Positions 1-5,445 of a DNA stretch of 5,445 nt are shown here, piece by piece. The notes under the pieces are model-generated. The model did no database searches. It was not told the origin of the DNA and saw nothing but the letters and a program-made list of their open reading frames with translations. The stretch is from Alkanindiges sp. (GTDB taxonomy: Bacteria; Pseudomonadota; Gammaproteobacteria; Pseudomonadales; Moraxellaceae). The stretch is from positions 1-5,445 of the forward strand of contig JASLIR010000018.1 of assembly GCA_030152125.1 (NCBI GenBank), read 5' to 3'. Every line of letters starts with the position of its first letter. Position 1 is the first letter of the stretch. A program made the translations under genes and the position numbers.

Positions 1-1079
1 GGCTCATGGCCTGCCTCACGCCATAAACCCTGCGCCTTGCTATACGCTTCCACCAGCGCAATAGTCTGCTCAGCACGCCCGGTTAAACGCAAATAGCCCA
101 AAGTGATATCATCCACCGGAAAAAAGCCGCAAGTTGCACCATATTCCGGTGCCATATTGGCTATCGTTGCACGGTCAGCCAAGGGTAAATCGGCCAGGCC
201 ATCACCATAAAACTCCACGAACTTGCCGACCACACCTTTCTGGCGCAGCATTTGTGTGACGGTTAATACCAGATCGGTTGCGGTAATGCCTTCCCTTAAC
301 TTTCCGGTCAGCTTAAAACCGATCACTTCTGGTATCAGCATGGATACCGGTTGCCCCAGCATGGCCGCTTCCGCCTCAATGCCACCCACTCCCCAGCCCA
401 GCACGCCCAGGCCGTTGATCATGGTAGTGTGCGAATCAGTGCCTACCAGCGTATCCGGAAAGGCATAGAGCTTGCCATCCTCCGGCTTGGTCCACACGGT
501 TTGGCCCAGATATTCCAAATTCACCTGATGGCAAATACCGGTACCCGGTGGCACTACCCTAAAATTATTAAAGGCTTTTTGCCCCCAGCGCAAAAACTGG
601 TAGCGTTCACCATTACGCTGCATTTCCACTTTCACGTTTTCACTAAAGGCAGCATCATTGGCGAAATAATCCACCATTACCGAATGGTCAATCACCAAAT
701 CTACTGGCGACAGGGGGTTAATTTTTTCCGGATTACCCCCCGCCTTGGCCATGGCAGCACGCATGGCCGCCAGATCCACTACGGCAGGAACACCAGTAAA
801 ATCCTGCATGAGTACCCGTGCCGGACGGTACTGGATTTCCTTATCCGAAGTTTTCTGCTGTAACCATGCAGCAATCGCTTCTATATCCTGCCGCTTCACG
901 CTCAACTCATCTTCAAAGCGCAACAGGTTTTCCAGCAATACTTTTAATGATTTTGGCAGGCTGGAAATATCCCCTAATTGTTGGGTGGCAGTACCCAGGC
1001 TGAAATAGTGGTAAATCTGTGCATTCACTGTTAGCTGGCTTAAACTGTTAAAACTATTTATACGCGATACTGCGGTCAT
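1..1079 (-). CDS. acnA: Aconitate hydratase A (AcnA), N-terminal part; gene runs off the left edge
   Basis: Cytoplasmic [4Fe-4S] enzyme of the TCA and glyoxylate cycles that interconverts citrate and isocitrate via cis-aconitate. The window gives 359 full codons plus two bases with no stop, about 40% of the ~890 residues usual for the AcnA/IRP1-type family. I translated it by hand and it matches E. coli AcnA almost throughout: [14 protein letters not shown] (41-54), [20 protein letters not shown] (85-104), [11 protein letters not shown] (124-134), [18 protein letters not shown] (175-192), [17 protein letters not shown] (209-225), [13 protein letters not shown] (267-279) and [16 protein letters not shown] (306-321). 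The IDHS and TDSHT segments are conserved active-site regions of the aconitase fold. The cluster-binding cysteines lie in the missing part. The ATG at 1079 is chosen because GGAG sits 6 bases upstream and the N-terminus matches family length. The gene lies 214 bases beyond nuoN on the same strand, past a terminator. The less similar AcnB is excluded by the motifs. Confidence 0.97.
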   Translation of the reverse strand, partial: MTAVSRINSFNSLSQLTVNAQIYHYFSLGTATQQLGDISSLPKSLKVLLENLLRFEDELSVKRQDIEAIAAWLQQKTSDKEIQYRPARVLMQDFTGVPAVVDLAAMRAAMAKAGGNPEKINPLSPVDLVIDHSVMVDYFANDAAFSENVKVEMQRNGERYQFLRWGQKAFNNFRVVPPGTGICHQVNLEYLGQTVWTKPEDGKLYAFPDTLVGTDSHTTMINGLGVLGWGVGGIEAEAAMLGQPVSMLIPEVIGFKLTGKLREGITATDLVLTVTQMLRQKGVVGKFVEFYGDGLADLPLADRATIANMAPEYGATCGFFPVDDITLGYLRLTGRAEQTIALVEAYSKAQGLWREAGHE

Positions 1080-1085
1080 GCTGTT

Positions 1086-1089
1086 CTCC
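1086..1089 (-). promoter_or_regulatory. Ribosome binding site of acnA
   Basis: On the minus strand the sequence reads GGAGAACAGCATG, a GGAG Shine-Dalgarno core with a 6-base spacer to the ATG at 1079. This supports that start over any internal one. Confidence 0.8.
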
Positions 1090-1127
1090 GGTGGCGAGGC
1101 TGCTGACCTGTTGTTAACAGCCCTGGT

Positions 1128-1173
1128 TAGCTAATGGAAAATCTTTATATTTCAAAAAGTTTATTAAATTTAA
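1128..1173 (-). promoter_or_regulatory. Possible acnA promoter region (tentative)
   Basis: acnA needs its own promoter if the nuo terminator works, and this is the most plausible place. On the minus strand TATAAA (1149-1144) resembles a sigma-70 -10 box, but no good -35 lies 16-18 bases upstream, where the sequence is only AT-rich. Alternatively, TTGAAA (1155-1150) matches five of six bases of a -35 box, but the hexamer 16 bases later, TAGCTA (1133-1128), is a poor -10. Using TATAAA would give a leader of nearly 60 bases. The start site cannot be fixed from sequence alone. Confidence 0.3.
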
Positions 1174-1180
1174 CTACATT

Positions 1181-1194
1181 AAAGTGTACGCTTT
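1181..1194. repeat. 14-base imperfect inverted repeat upstream of acnA, possible operator
   Basis: The plus strand reads AAAGTGTACGCTTT, which is self-complementary except for one mismatched pair (T at 1185 opposite G at 1190), with a GTAC centre. It lies just upstream of the candidate promoter elements, about 100 bases before the acnA start, where a regulator could bind. I do not recognise it as the consensus of a specific regulator. A chance palindrome is quite possible. Confidence 0.3.
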
Positions 1195-1247
1195 TTAGCT
1201 GTTGCAGGATGTTAACTTTGTATTGCTTGTATTAATTAAACAGGCAT

Positions 1248-1277
1248 AAAAAAAACCCCAACACATGGCTGGGGTTT
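1248..1277 (-). terminator. Rho-independent terminator of the nuo operon
   Basis: The minus strand shows an 8-bp perfect stem AAACCCCA / TGGGGTTT (1277-1270 with 1260-1253) around a 9-base loop. It continues into a run of eight T (1255-1248), three of which belong to the stem. It starts 16 bases after the nuoN stop codon, the expected place for the end of the nuo transcript. On the plus strand the same hairpin is followed only by TTTGTTT, so it could act weakly in the other direction, but no plus-strand gene needs it. Confidence 0.9.
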
Positions 1278-1293
1278 GTTTGCTATCGGCCAA

Positions 1294-2757
1294 TTACTGA
1301 ATCAGCACGATATGTAGGCTCGTTGCCAGTTTAACCATCGGTTCCGGATAAATACCCAATACCAGCACCAGTAATGAAGCCAGTAACACCATCACACCAC
1401 CAGCTTTGGTTCCCCAGTTACCTTCGGCGTCAATACGCGGCACATCCGGTGGCGTCATGTACAGTACAACCATCACACGCAGGTAGTAGTACAAGCCAAT
1501 GGCACTACCCAGCACCACCATGGCCGCCAGGAACCAGCTCATGTTCTGCACGGTAGCCAGTACCACAAAGAACTTACCGATAAAGCCGGCAGTTAATGGA
1601 ATACCCGCCAGGGACAGCATCATTACGGTTAACACGGCAGTCAACACCGGGCGACGCCAGAATAGACCACGGTAATCCGCCAGCGATTCTGCTTCTGTTT
1701 GTGCATATGGGCTGGACATTAACGCCACGGCACCAAAGGCACCAATGGTGGTTAATACATAGGTCAGGATATAAATACTTACCGTAGGAACTGAAGCATT
1801 GCCCAGACATACAATCGCCACCAGCAAATAACCCAGGTGCGCAATGGAGGAATAACCCAGCAGGCGCTTCAGGTTAACCTGACGTACTGCCAGCAGGTTA
1901 CCCACCAGAATGGACAATACCGCAACAGCAGTAAGTACAGTCTGCACATTCGGGAACTGCAGCGCATAACCAACCAGTGCATAACGGATAAATACCGCCA
2001 GCACAGCAACCTTGCTTACCGTAGCCAGGAAGGTAGCAACAGGTGCAGGTGCACCCTGATACACATCGGGTGTCCACACATGAAATGGTGCCAGGGACAG
2101 TTTAAAGGCAATGGCGATAATAATCAGGCCAATGCCCATTACCACGGCAGGTTCCTGATACACCATACCCATGGAACGGCCAACCTGCTGGAAGTCCATT
2201 GCACCAGTATAGGCGTAAATAAAAGCCATGCCCATCAGCAATGTGGCAGAAGCCGTTGCTGACAGCACCAGATACTTAATGCCTGCTTCCAGTGACTTGC
2301 TGCGCTCATGCGTATAAGCCAGCAAACCATAGGTAGGAATAGACAGCAATTCCAGGCTGAGGAAGAAAGAAGCCATATGCGAACTGGCGGCCAGCAGCAT
2401 GGCACCTGCCACTGCAATCAGCAGTAACAGGTACAATTCTTCACGGTTATTTTTGTAGCCATCAATATAGGCATGTGCCAGGGTACAGCAGGCCAATGCC
2501 GCAACCAGTATCAATGCCATATTAAACAAGGCAAAGTTATCAACTACAAACAACCCCATCACGGCATGGGGAGCCCACTCCGTCTGTCCAAATACCTGCC
2601 ATAAAATACAGGCCAGCGCAGCATTTAAACCAATCACGGTGGCTGTGGCAATAAAGTCATGATGACGCTTGATAGCAACCAGCAGCATCACCACCACAGA
2701 GGCCAGTGCAACAACCATCACTGGCGCCAGTGGCATTAGCGTAGAAAAGAAACTCAT
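1294..2757 (-). CDS. nuoN: NADH-quinone oxidoreductase subunit N (NuoN)
   Basis: Antiporter-like inner-membrane subunit of respiratory complex I (NDH-1), forming one of the proton channels of the membrane arm. It has 487 residues (E. coli NuoN has 485) and is hydrophobic throughout, fitting the 14 transmembrane helices of the family. Family motifs are intact: LSLELLSIP (133-141), FKLSLAPFHVWTPDVYQGAP (218-237), LKRLLGYSSIAHLGYL (296-311), DYRGLFWRRP (361-370) and LAGIPLTAGFIGKF (383-396). Charged residues of the proton path are present: Glu136, Lys161, Lys219, His226, Lys249, Lys297 and Lys395, matching E. coli Glu133, Lys158, Lys217, His224, Lys247, Lys295 and Lys395 by motif. The ATG lies three bases after the nuoM stop, so translational coupling is likely. 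It is the last gene of the operon, with a terminator directly after it. No sign of damage. Confidence 0.98.
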   Translation of the reverse strand: MSFFSTLMPLAPVMVVALASVVVMLLVAIKRHHDFIATATVIGLNAALACILWQVFGQTEWAPHAVMGLFVVDNFALFNMALILVAALACCTLAHAYIDGYKNNREELYLLLLIAVAGAMLLAASSHMASFFLSLELLSIPTYGLLAYTHERSKSLEAGIKYLVLSATASATLLMGMAFIYAYTGAMDFQQVGRSMGMVYQEPAVVMGIGLIIIAIAFKLSLAPFHVWTPDVYQGAPAPVATFLATVSKVAVLAVFIRYALVGYALQFPNVQTVLTAVAVLSILVGNLLAVRQVNLKRLLGYSSIAHLGYLLVAIVCLGNASVPTVSIYILTYVLTTIGAFGAVALMSSPYAQTEAESLADYRGLFWRRPVLTAVLTVMMLSLAGIPLTAGFIGKFFVVLATVQNMSWFLAAMVVLGSAIGLYYYLRVMVVLYMTPPDVPRIDAEGNWGTKAGGVMVLLASLLVLVLGIYPEPMVKLATSLHIVLIQ

Positions 2758-2760
2758 GGC

Positions 2761-4371
2761 TTATTGCATCTCCACGCTAGGTGTTTGAGGAATTTCAGCT
2801 GGAACCTGGAATAAAGGCACATTGTAGGCATTAGCTAACCATTGCATGCTTAAATGCGAAGTATTCAGTACATCCTGCGGGAATAAGCCTAACCACAGCA
2901 AACCAGCCACCAGTACCAGCAACAGTGATTTTTCACGTGCATTCAGGTCAGGCAGCGGGTTATGCAGCTTTTCCTGTGATTCATGTCTTTTACCAAACAG
3001 GGTTTTATGAATCATGATCAGCGCATACAAGCCAGCCATGACCAGGCTGGAGGTAGCCAGAATGGTAAATAATGGATATTTGCCAAAGGCACCCAGTAAA
3101 ATCAGGAATTCACCAATAAAGTTACCTGTACCCGGAATACCCATTAATGCGGCGCTAAAGAACAGCAGGAAAAATGGCAAGTAGCGGAACTGGCCCCACA
3201 TACCACCCATCAAACGCATATCCCGAGTGTGCAGACGCTCGTAAATCTGGCCACACATGATAAACAGCGCGGCAGAACACAAGCCATGTGCCAGCATCTG
3301 GATCATCAGCCCTTGCATGGTCAGCAGGTTACCGCTATACATGGCCAGCAGGATAAAGCCCATGTGTGACACGCTGGTGTAAGCCAGCAGGCGCTTCATA
3401 TCGGTCTGGATAAATGCCAGCCAGGCACCATAGAACACCCCAACCAGACCAAAAATAATGGCGATGTTGGCAAAATCAGCGGAGGCATGCGGGAATAACG
3501 GCAGTACAAAACGCAACAAACCATAGGCAGCCGTTTTAATCAGGATACCCGCCAGGTCTACAGAACCCGCTGTAGGTGCCTGCGCATGTGCATCCGGCAA
3601 CCAGCCATGGAACGGTACTACAGGCAGCTTTACCGCAAAGGCAATAAAGAAACACAGCATCAGGCCGTATTCAAAACCATATGGCAGCTGGGTACCCAGC
3701 AGGTTCATATAGTCAAAGGACAGCACGCCGGTTTGCGAGTGACGAATCAACACCAGGGTTAAAATGCCAACCAGCATAATCAGGCCGGAAGCCTGGGTAT
3801 AAATGAAGAACTTGGTGGCGGCATACACACGCGAACGGCCTGTTGAACCGGAATGTCCCCATAGTGCGATCAGGAAATAGATCGGCACCAGCATCATCTC
3901 CCAGAAGAAGAAGAACAGAAACATGTCGATGGCCAGAAACACGCCGATAACGCCGCCCAGGCTCCATAGCAGGTTTAAATGGAAGAAACCGACATTCTTC
4001 TGGATTTCACCCCAGGAACAGCCAACCGCCATCACACCCAGTAAGGCAGTCAGCGCCACCATCAGCAGGGATAATCCATCCAGCGCCAGGTGTATGCCAA
4101 TACCCAGCGTTGGAATCCAGGGCAGGAAAAACTCAGCCTGCCATACCGGGGCAATGCCAGGCTTTACAATAATGGCTGTGGTTTCATCATAATGACCGGC
4201 AAACCATAACTGGATAGTCAATGCCAGTGTCACCAGCATACCAATCAGGGCGATCCAGCGCGGCGCACGGATACTAAACTTTTCGAATACCCAGCAAAAA
4301 AAACCGGCAACAAAAGGTATTAATACAACTAAAGGCAGTATCCAGTTGTTTGGAGTAGATAATTCTTGCAT
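2761..4371 (-). CDS. nuoM: NADH-quinone oxidoreductase subunit M (NuoM)
   Basis: Antiporter-like inner-membrane subunit of complex I that forms a proton channel between NuoN and NuoL in the membrane arm. It has 536 residues, against 509 in E. coli, with 14 expected transmembrane helices. Motifs: FFFFWEMMLVPIYFLIALWG (153-172), FAVKLPVVPFHGWLPDAHAQ (245-264), SVDLAGILIKTAAYGLLRF (270-288), DMKRLLAYTSVSHMGFI (324-340), HTRDMRLMGGMWG (381-393) and PGTGNFIGEF (413-422). Key proton-path residues are all present at a constant offset of 14 from E. coli numbering: Glu158 (Glu144), Lys248 (Lys234), Lys279 (Lys265), His336 (His322), His362 (His348) and Glu421 (Glu407). About half of the extra length therefore lies before residue 158 and the rest in the C-terminal end. 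The ATG follows the nuoL stop by one base (TAATATG), and GGGGA is 7 bases upstream of it. The constant offset argues against a wrong reading frame. Confidence 0.98.
   Translation of the reverse strand: MQELSTPNNWILPLVVLIPFVAGFFCWVFEKFSIRAPRWIALIGMLVTLALTIQLWFAGHYDETTAIIVKPGIAPVWQAEFFLPWIPTLGIGIHLALDGLSLLMVALTALLGVMAVGCSWGEIQKNVGFFHLNLLWSLGGVIGVFLAIDMFLFFFFWEMMLVPIYFLIALWGHSGSTGRSRVYAATKFFIYTQASGLIMLVGILTLVLIRHSQTGVLSFDYMNLLGTQLPYGFEYGLMLCFFIAFAVKLPVVPFHGWLPDAHAQAPTAGSVDLAGILIKTAAYGLLRFVLPLFPHASADFANIAIIFGLVGVFYGAWLAFIQTDMKRLLAYTSVSHMGFILLAMYSGNLLTMQGLMIQMLAHGLCSAALFIMCGQIYERLHTRDMRLMGGMWGQFRYLPFFLLFFSAALMGIPGTGNFIGEFLILLGAFGKYPLFTILATSSLVMAGLYALIMIHKTLFGKRHESQEKLHNPLPDLNAREKSLLLVLVAGLLWLGLFPQDVLNTSHLSMQWLANAYNVPLFQVPAEIPQTPSVEMQ
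2770..2773 (-). promoter_or_regulatory. Likely nuoN ribosome binding site inside the end of nuoM
   Basis: The minus strand reads GGAGATGCAATAAGCCATG: a GGAG core within the last codons of nuoM, then the nuoM stop TAA, then the nuoN ATG. The gap from GGAG to the nuoN ATG is 12 bases, longer than the usual 5-9. An ATG directly after GGAG is the penultimate codon of nuoM, in its frame and two codons before the stop, so it is not a useful start. Termination-reinitiation from nuoM probably helps nuoN translation. Confidence 0.5.
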
Positions 4372-4372
4372 A

Positions 4373-5445
4373 TTATTTCCCCAAACCCTGAATGACGATA
4401 AGAATCATTAATAGCACCACGGCACCCAGTGTCATTCCAGCAGCATAACCACGCAACGAGCCTGTCTGGCGATGTGTGGTAAACCAGTTACCTGCCCTTA
4501 CCAGCAGCGGTATGGCACTCCAGGCACGATCTACCGGGTCACGCGCCAGCAATTTGGCAATAAACAGATATGGTTTTACAAATAACAGGTCATACAGCGC
4601 ATCAAAGCCCCATGCATTACGCCAGATATGCGCAATATCGGCCCCCACATTGGTGTTGGCCAGCCTCTTAACTGCGTCATATTTAAAGGCAAACAGGATG
4701 ATGCCGACTACCAGACCAGTAAGCGCAATGCCTACCGCAGTAAACTCAACAAAATGCTTGTCATGCTCAACCGCAGCACTCACCGCAAACTCAGGCAACA
4801 CACTATTCAGTACATGGCCAACCGGGCTTTGTAGCACTGCACCAATCGCGGTAGACAGCACCATCAGGATACCCAAAGGCAACCAGTAGGTAACACCGCT
4901 GATTTTGTGCGCATGGGTCTTTTCTTCACCATGGAATACCAGCCAGATTAAACGGAAGGTATAAATGGAGGTCAGGAAGGCACCGGTTACACCAGCCCAG
5001 AATAGTTCAGGATGCCCTGCTGCCCAAGCCTGCCACAGGATTTCGTCTTTGGAATAGAAACCCACGGTAATAAACGGCAAGGCTGCCAGTGCGCCACCGC
5101 CCACCAGGAAGCACAGGTAAACAAACGGAATGGTTTTACGCAGGCCGCCCATTTTGAAAATATTCTGCTCATGGTGGCAGGCAATAATCACCGCACCGGA
5201 AGACAGGAACAATAAGGCTTTAAAGAAAGCATGTGTCAGCATGTGGAACACAGCGGCCTGATAGGCTTCTGCGCCAATCGCCAAGAACATGTAACCCAAC
5301 TGGCTCATGGTGGAATATGCCAGCACCCGCTTGATATCGCTTTGTACCAGTGCTGCAAAACCAGCCAGCAACAGGGTTACCGCGCCAATCACACCGGTCA
5401 GGTACAATACTTCAGGCGCCAGTTCAAATACCGGGTGAATACGGG
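4373..5445 (-). CDS. nuoL: NADH-quinone oxidoreductase subunit L (NuoL), C-terminal part; gene starts beyond the right edge
   Basis: Distal antiporter-like subunit of complex I, with the proton channel at the tip of the membrane arm and a long lateral helix running back along it. The window shows 356 residues and the stop. The frame is open to the window edge, so the start is outside; a TTG near 5407 is an internal Leu codon within APEVLYLTG, not a start. By motif alignment visible residue 1 corresponds to about E. coli residue 268, implying a full protein of about 620 residues (613 in E. coli). Seen: SDIKRVLAYSTMSQLGYMF (35-53; Lys38 = Lys305), FHMLTHAFFKALLF (66-79; His67, His71 and Lys75 = His334, His338 and Lys342), HHEQNIFKMGGLRK (90-103) and GFYSKDEI (128-135; Lys132 and Asp133 = Lys399 and Asp400). 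The amphipathic lateral-helix region follows NAWGFDALYDLLFVKPY, and a final transmembrane helix ends the protein. All functional residues of the visible part are intact. Confidence 0.98.
   Translation of the reverse strand, partial: RIHPVFELAPEVLYLTGVIGAVTLLLAGFAALVQSDIKRVLAYSTMSQLGYMFLAIGAEAYQAAVFHMLTHAFFKALLFLSSGAVIIACHHEQNIFKMGGLRKTIPFVYLCFLVGGGALAALPFITVGFYSKDEILWQAWAAGHPELFWAGVTGAFLTSIYTFRLIWLVFHGEEKTHAHKISGVTYWLPLGILMVLSTAIGAVLQSPVGHVLNSVLPEFAVSAAVEHDKHFVEFTAVGIALTGLVVGIILFAFKYDAVKRLANTNVGADIAHIWRNAWGFDALYDLLFVKPYLFIAKLLARDPVDRAWSAIPLLVRAGNWFTTHRQTGSLRGYAAGMTLGAVVLLMILIVIQGLGK
4379..4382 (-). promoter_or_regulatory. Ribosome binding site of nuoM within the end of nuoL
   Basis: The minus strand reads GGGGAAATAATATG. 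The purine block GGGGA overlaps the last codons of nuoL, and its last G is separated by 7 bases from the nuoM ATG at 4371. The nuoL stop TAA is one base before that ATG, so the two genes are probably translationally coupled. Confidence 0.65.

Larger units (their letters stand above)
1080..1293. other. Intergenic region between nuoN and acnA
   Basis: This 214-base gap contains no credible coding sequence on either strand. From right to left it holds the nuo terminator (about 1248-1277), an AT-rich stretch (about 1131-1247), and a mixed-composition leader (about 1080-1130) ending in the acnA ribosome binding site. The AT-rich part includes three perfect palindromes: TTAATTAA (1232-1239), TTAAATTTAA (1164-1173) and GTTAAC (1211-1216, with a second copy at 1113-1118). 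Such short palindromes are expected by chance in AT-rich DNA, so they are recorded without a functional claim. Confidence 0.85.

Noticed and set aside
351..863. Plus-strand open frame of 170 codons
   Set aside because: It lies entirely antisense to acnA, whose product is clearly recognisable. The plus-strand translation resembles no family I know and has no convincing ribosome binding site.
1232..1239. TTAATTAA palindrome as an ArcA-like site for acnA
   Set aside because: ArcA boxes are degenerate AT-rich direct repeats. I could not find a second GTTAA-type repeat at the right spacing, and the palindrome lies far upstream next to the terminator.
1574..1810. Minus-strand open frame overlapping nuoN in another frame, and similar ones at 2235-2417, 3713-3967 and 4987-5184
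   Set aside because: Each is out of frame within an intact, well-conserved nuo gene and has no independent start signal or family resemblance.
1837..2262. Plus-strand open frame of 141 codons
   Set aside because: It is antisense to the conserved middle of nuoN. The His-, Gln- and Asn-rich composition is typical of a shadow of a membrane-protein gene.
1900..3710. Recurring CAGCAGGTTACC-like words (around 1891, 3323 and 3697) as a possible dispersed repeat
   Set aside because: They encode Asn-Leu-Leu in conserved positions of NuoN and NuoM and reflect preferred codons, not a repeat element.
4476..4889. Plus-strand open frame of 137 codons
   Set aside because: It is antisense to the nuoL C-terminal region, with low-complexity Ser/Thr/Ala composition and no recognisable domain.
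5405..5407. TTG at the beginning of the visible nuoL as a start codon
   Set aside because: The frame continues open to the window edge and encodes RIHPVFELAPEV, which matches the conserved NuoL sequence before this point. The Leu is internal.

Overview
All the genes in this window are on the minus strand. They are housekeeping energy-metabolism genes of a gammaproteobacterium. The proteins resemble Escherichia coli NuoL, NuoM, NuoN and AcnA along their length, judged from memory because no alignment could be run. Base composition is roughly balanced, with an AT-rich gap between the two transcription units. I cannot name the family or genus.

Layout, read in the direction of transcription (right to left). 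Positions 5445-4373 hold the C-terminal part of nuoL; its beginning lies beyond the window edge. After one base comes complete nuoM (4371-2761), and after three bases complete nuoN (2757-1294). These are the last three genes of the nuo operon, encoding the three antiporter-like proton-pumping subunits of respiratory complex I. A strong intrinsic terminator (about 1248-1277) follows nuoN. A 214-base gap carries the terminator, an AT-rich stretch that probably holds the next promoter, a 14-base imperfect inverted repeat and a good ribosome binding site. The first ~40% of acnA (aconitate hydratase A) then runs from 1079 off the left edge.

Functional picture: AcnA converts citrate to isocitrate in the TCA cycle, which makes NADH. 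Complex I oxidises NADH with quinone and pumps protons through NuoL, NuoM and NuoN. The two units are neighbours on one strand but are separated by a terminator, so separate promoters are likely.

I found no mobile element, CRISPR array, tRNA/rRNA, frameshift or unknown gene, and nothing that looks like an undescribed system. The points worth a second look are small: the acnA upstream region, the start signals of nuoM and nuoN, the NuoM tail and the gene order.
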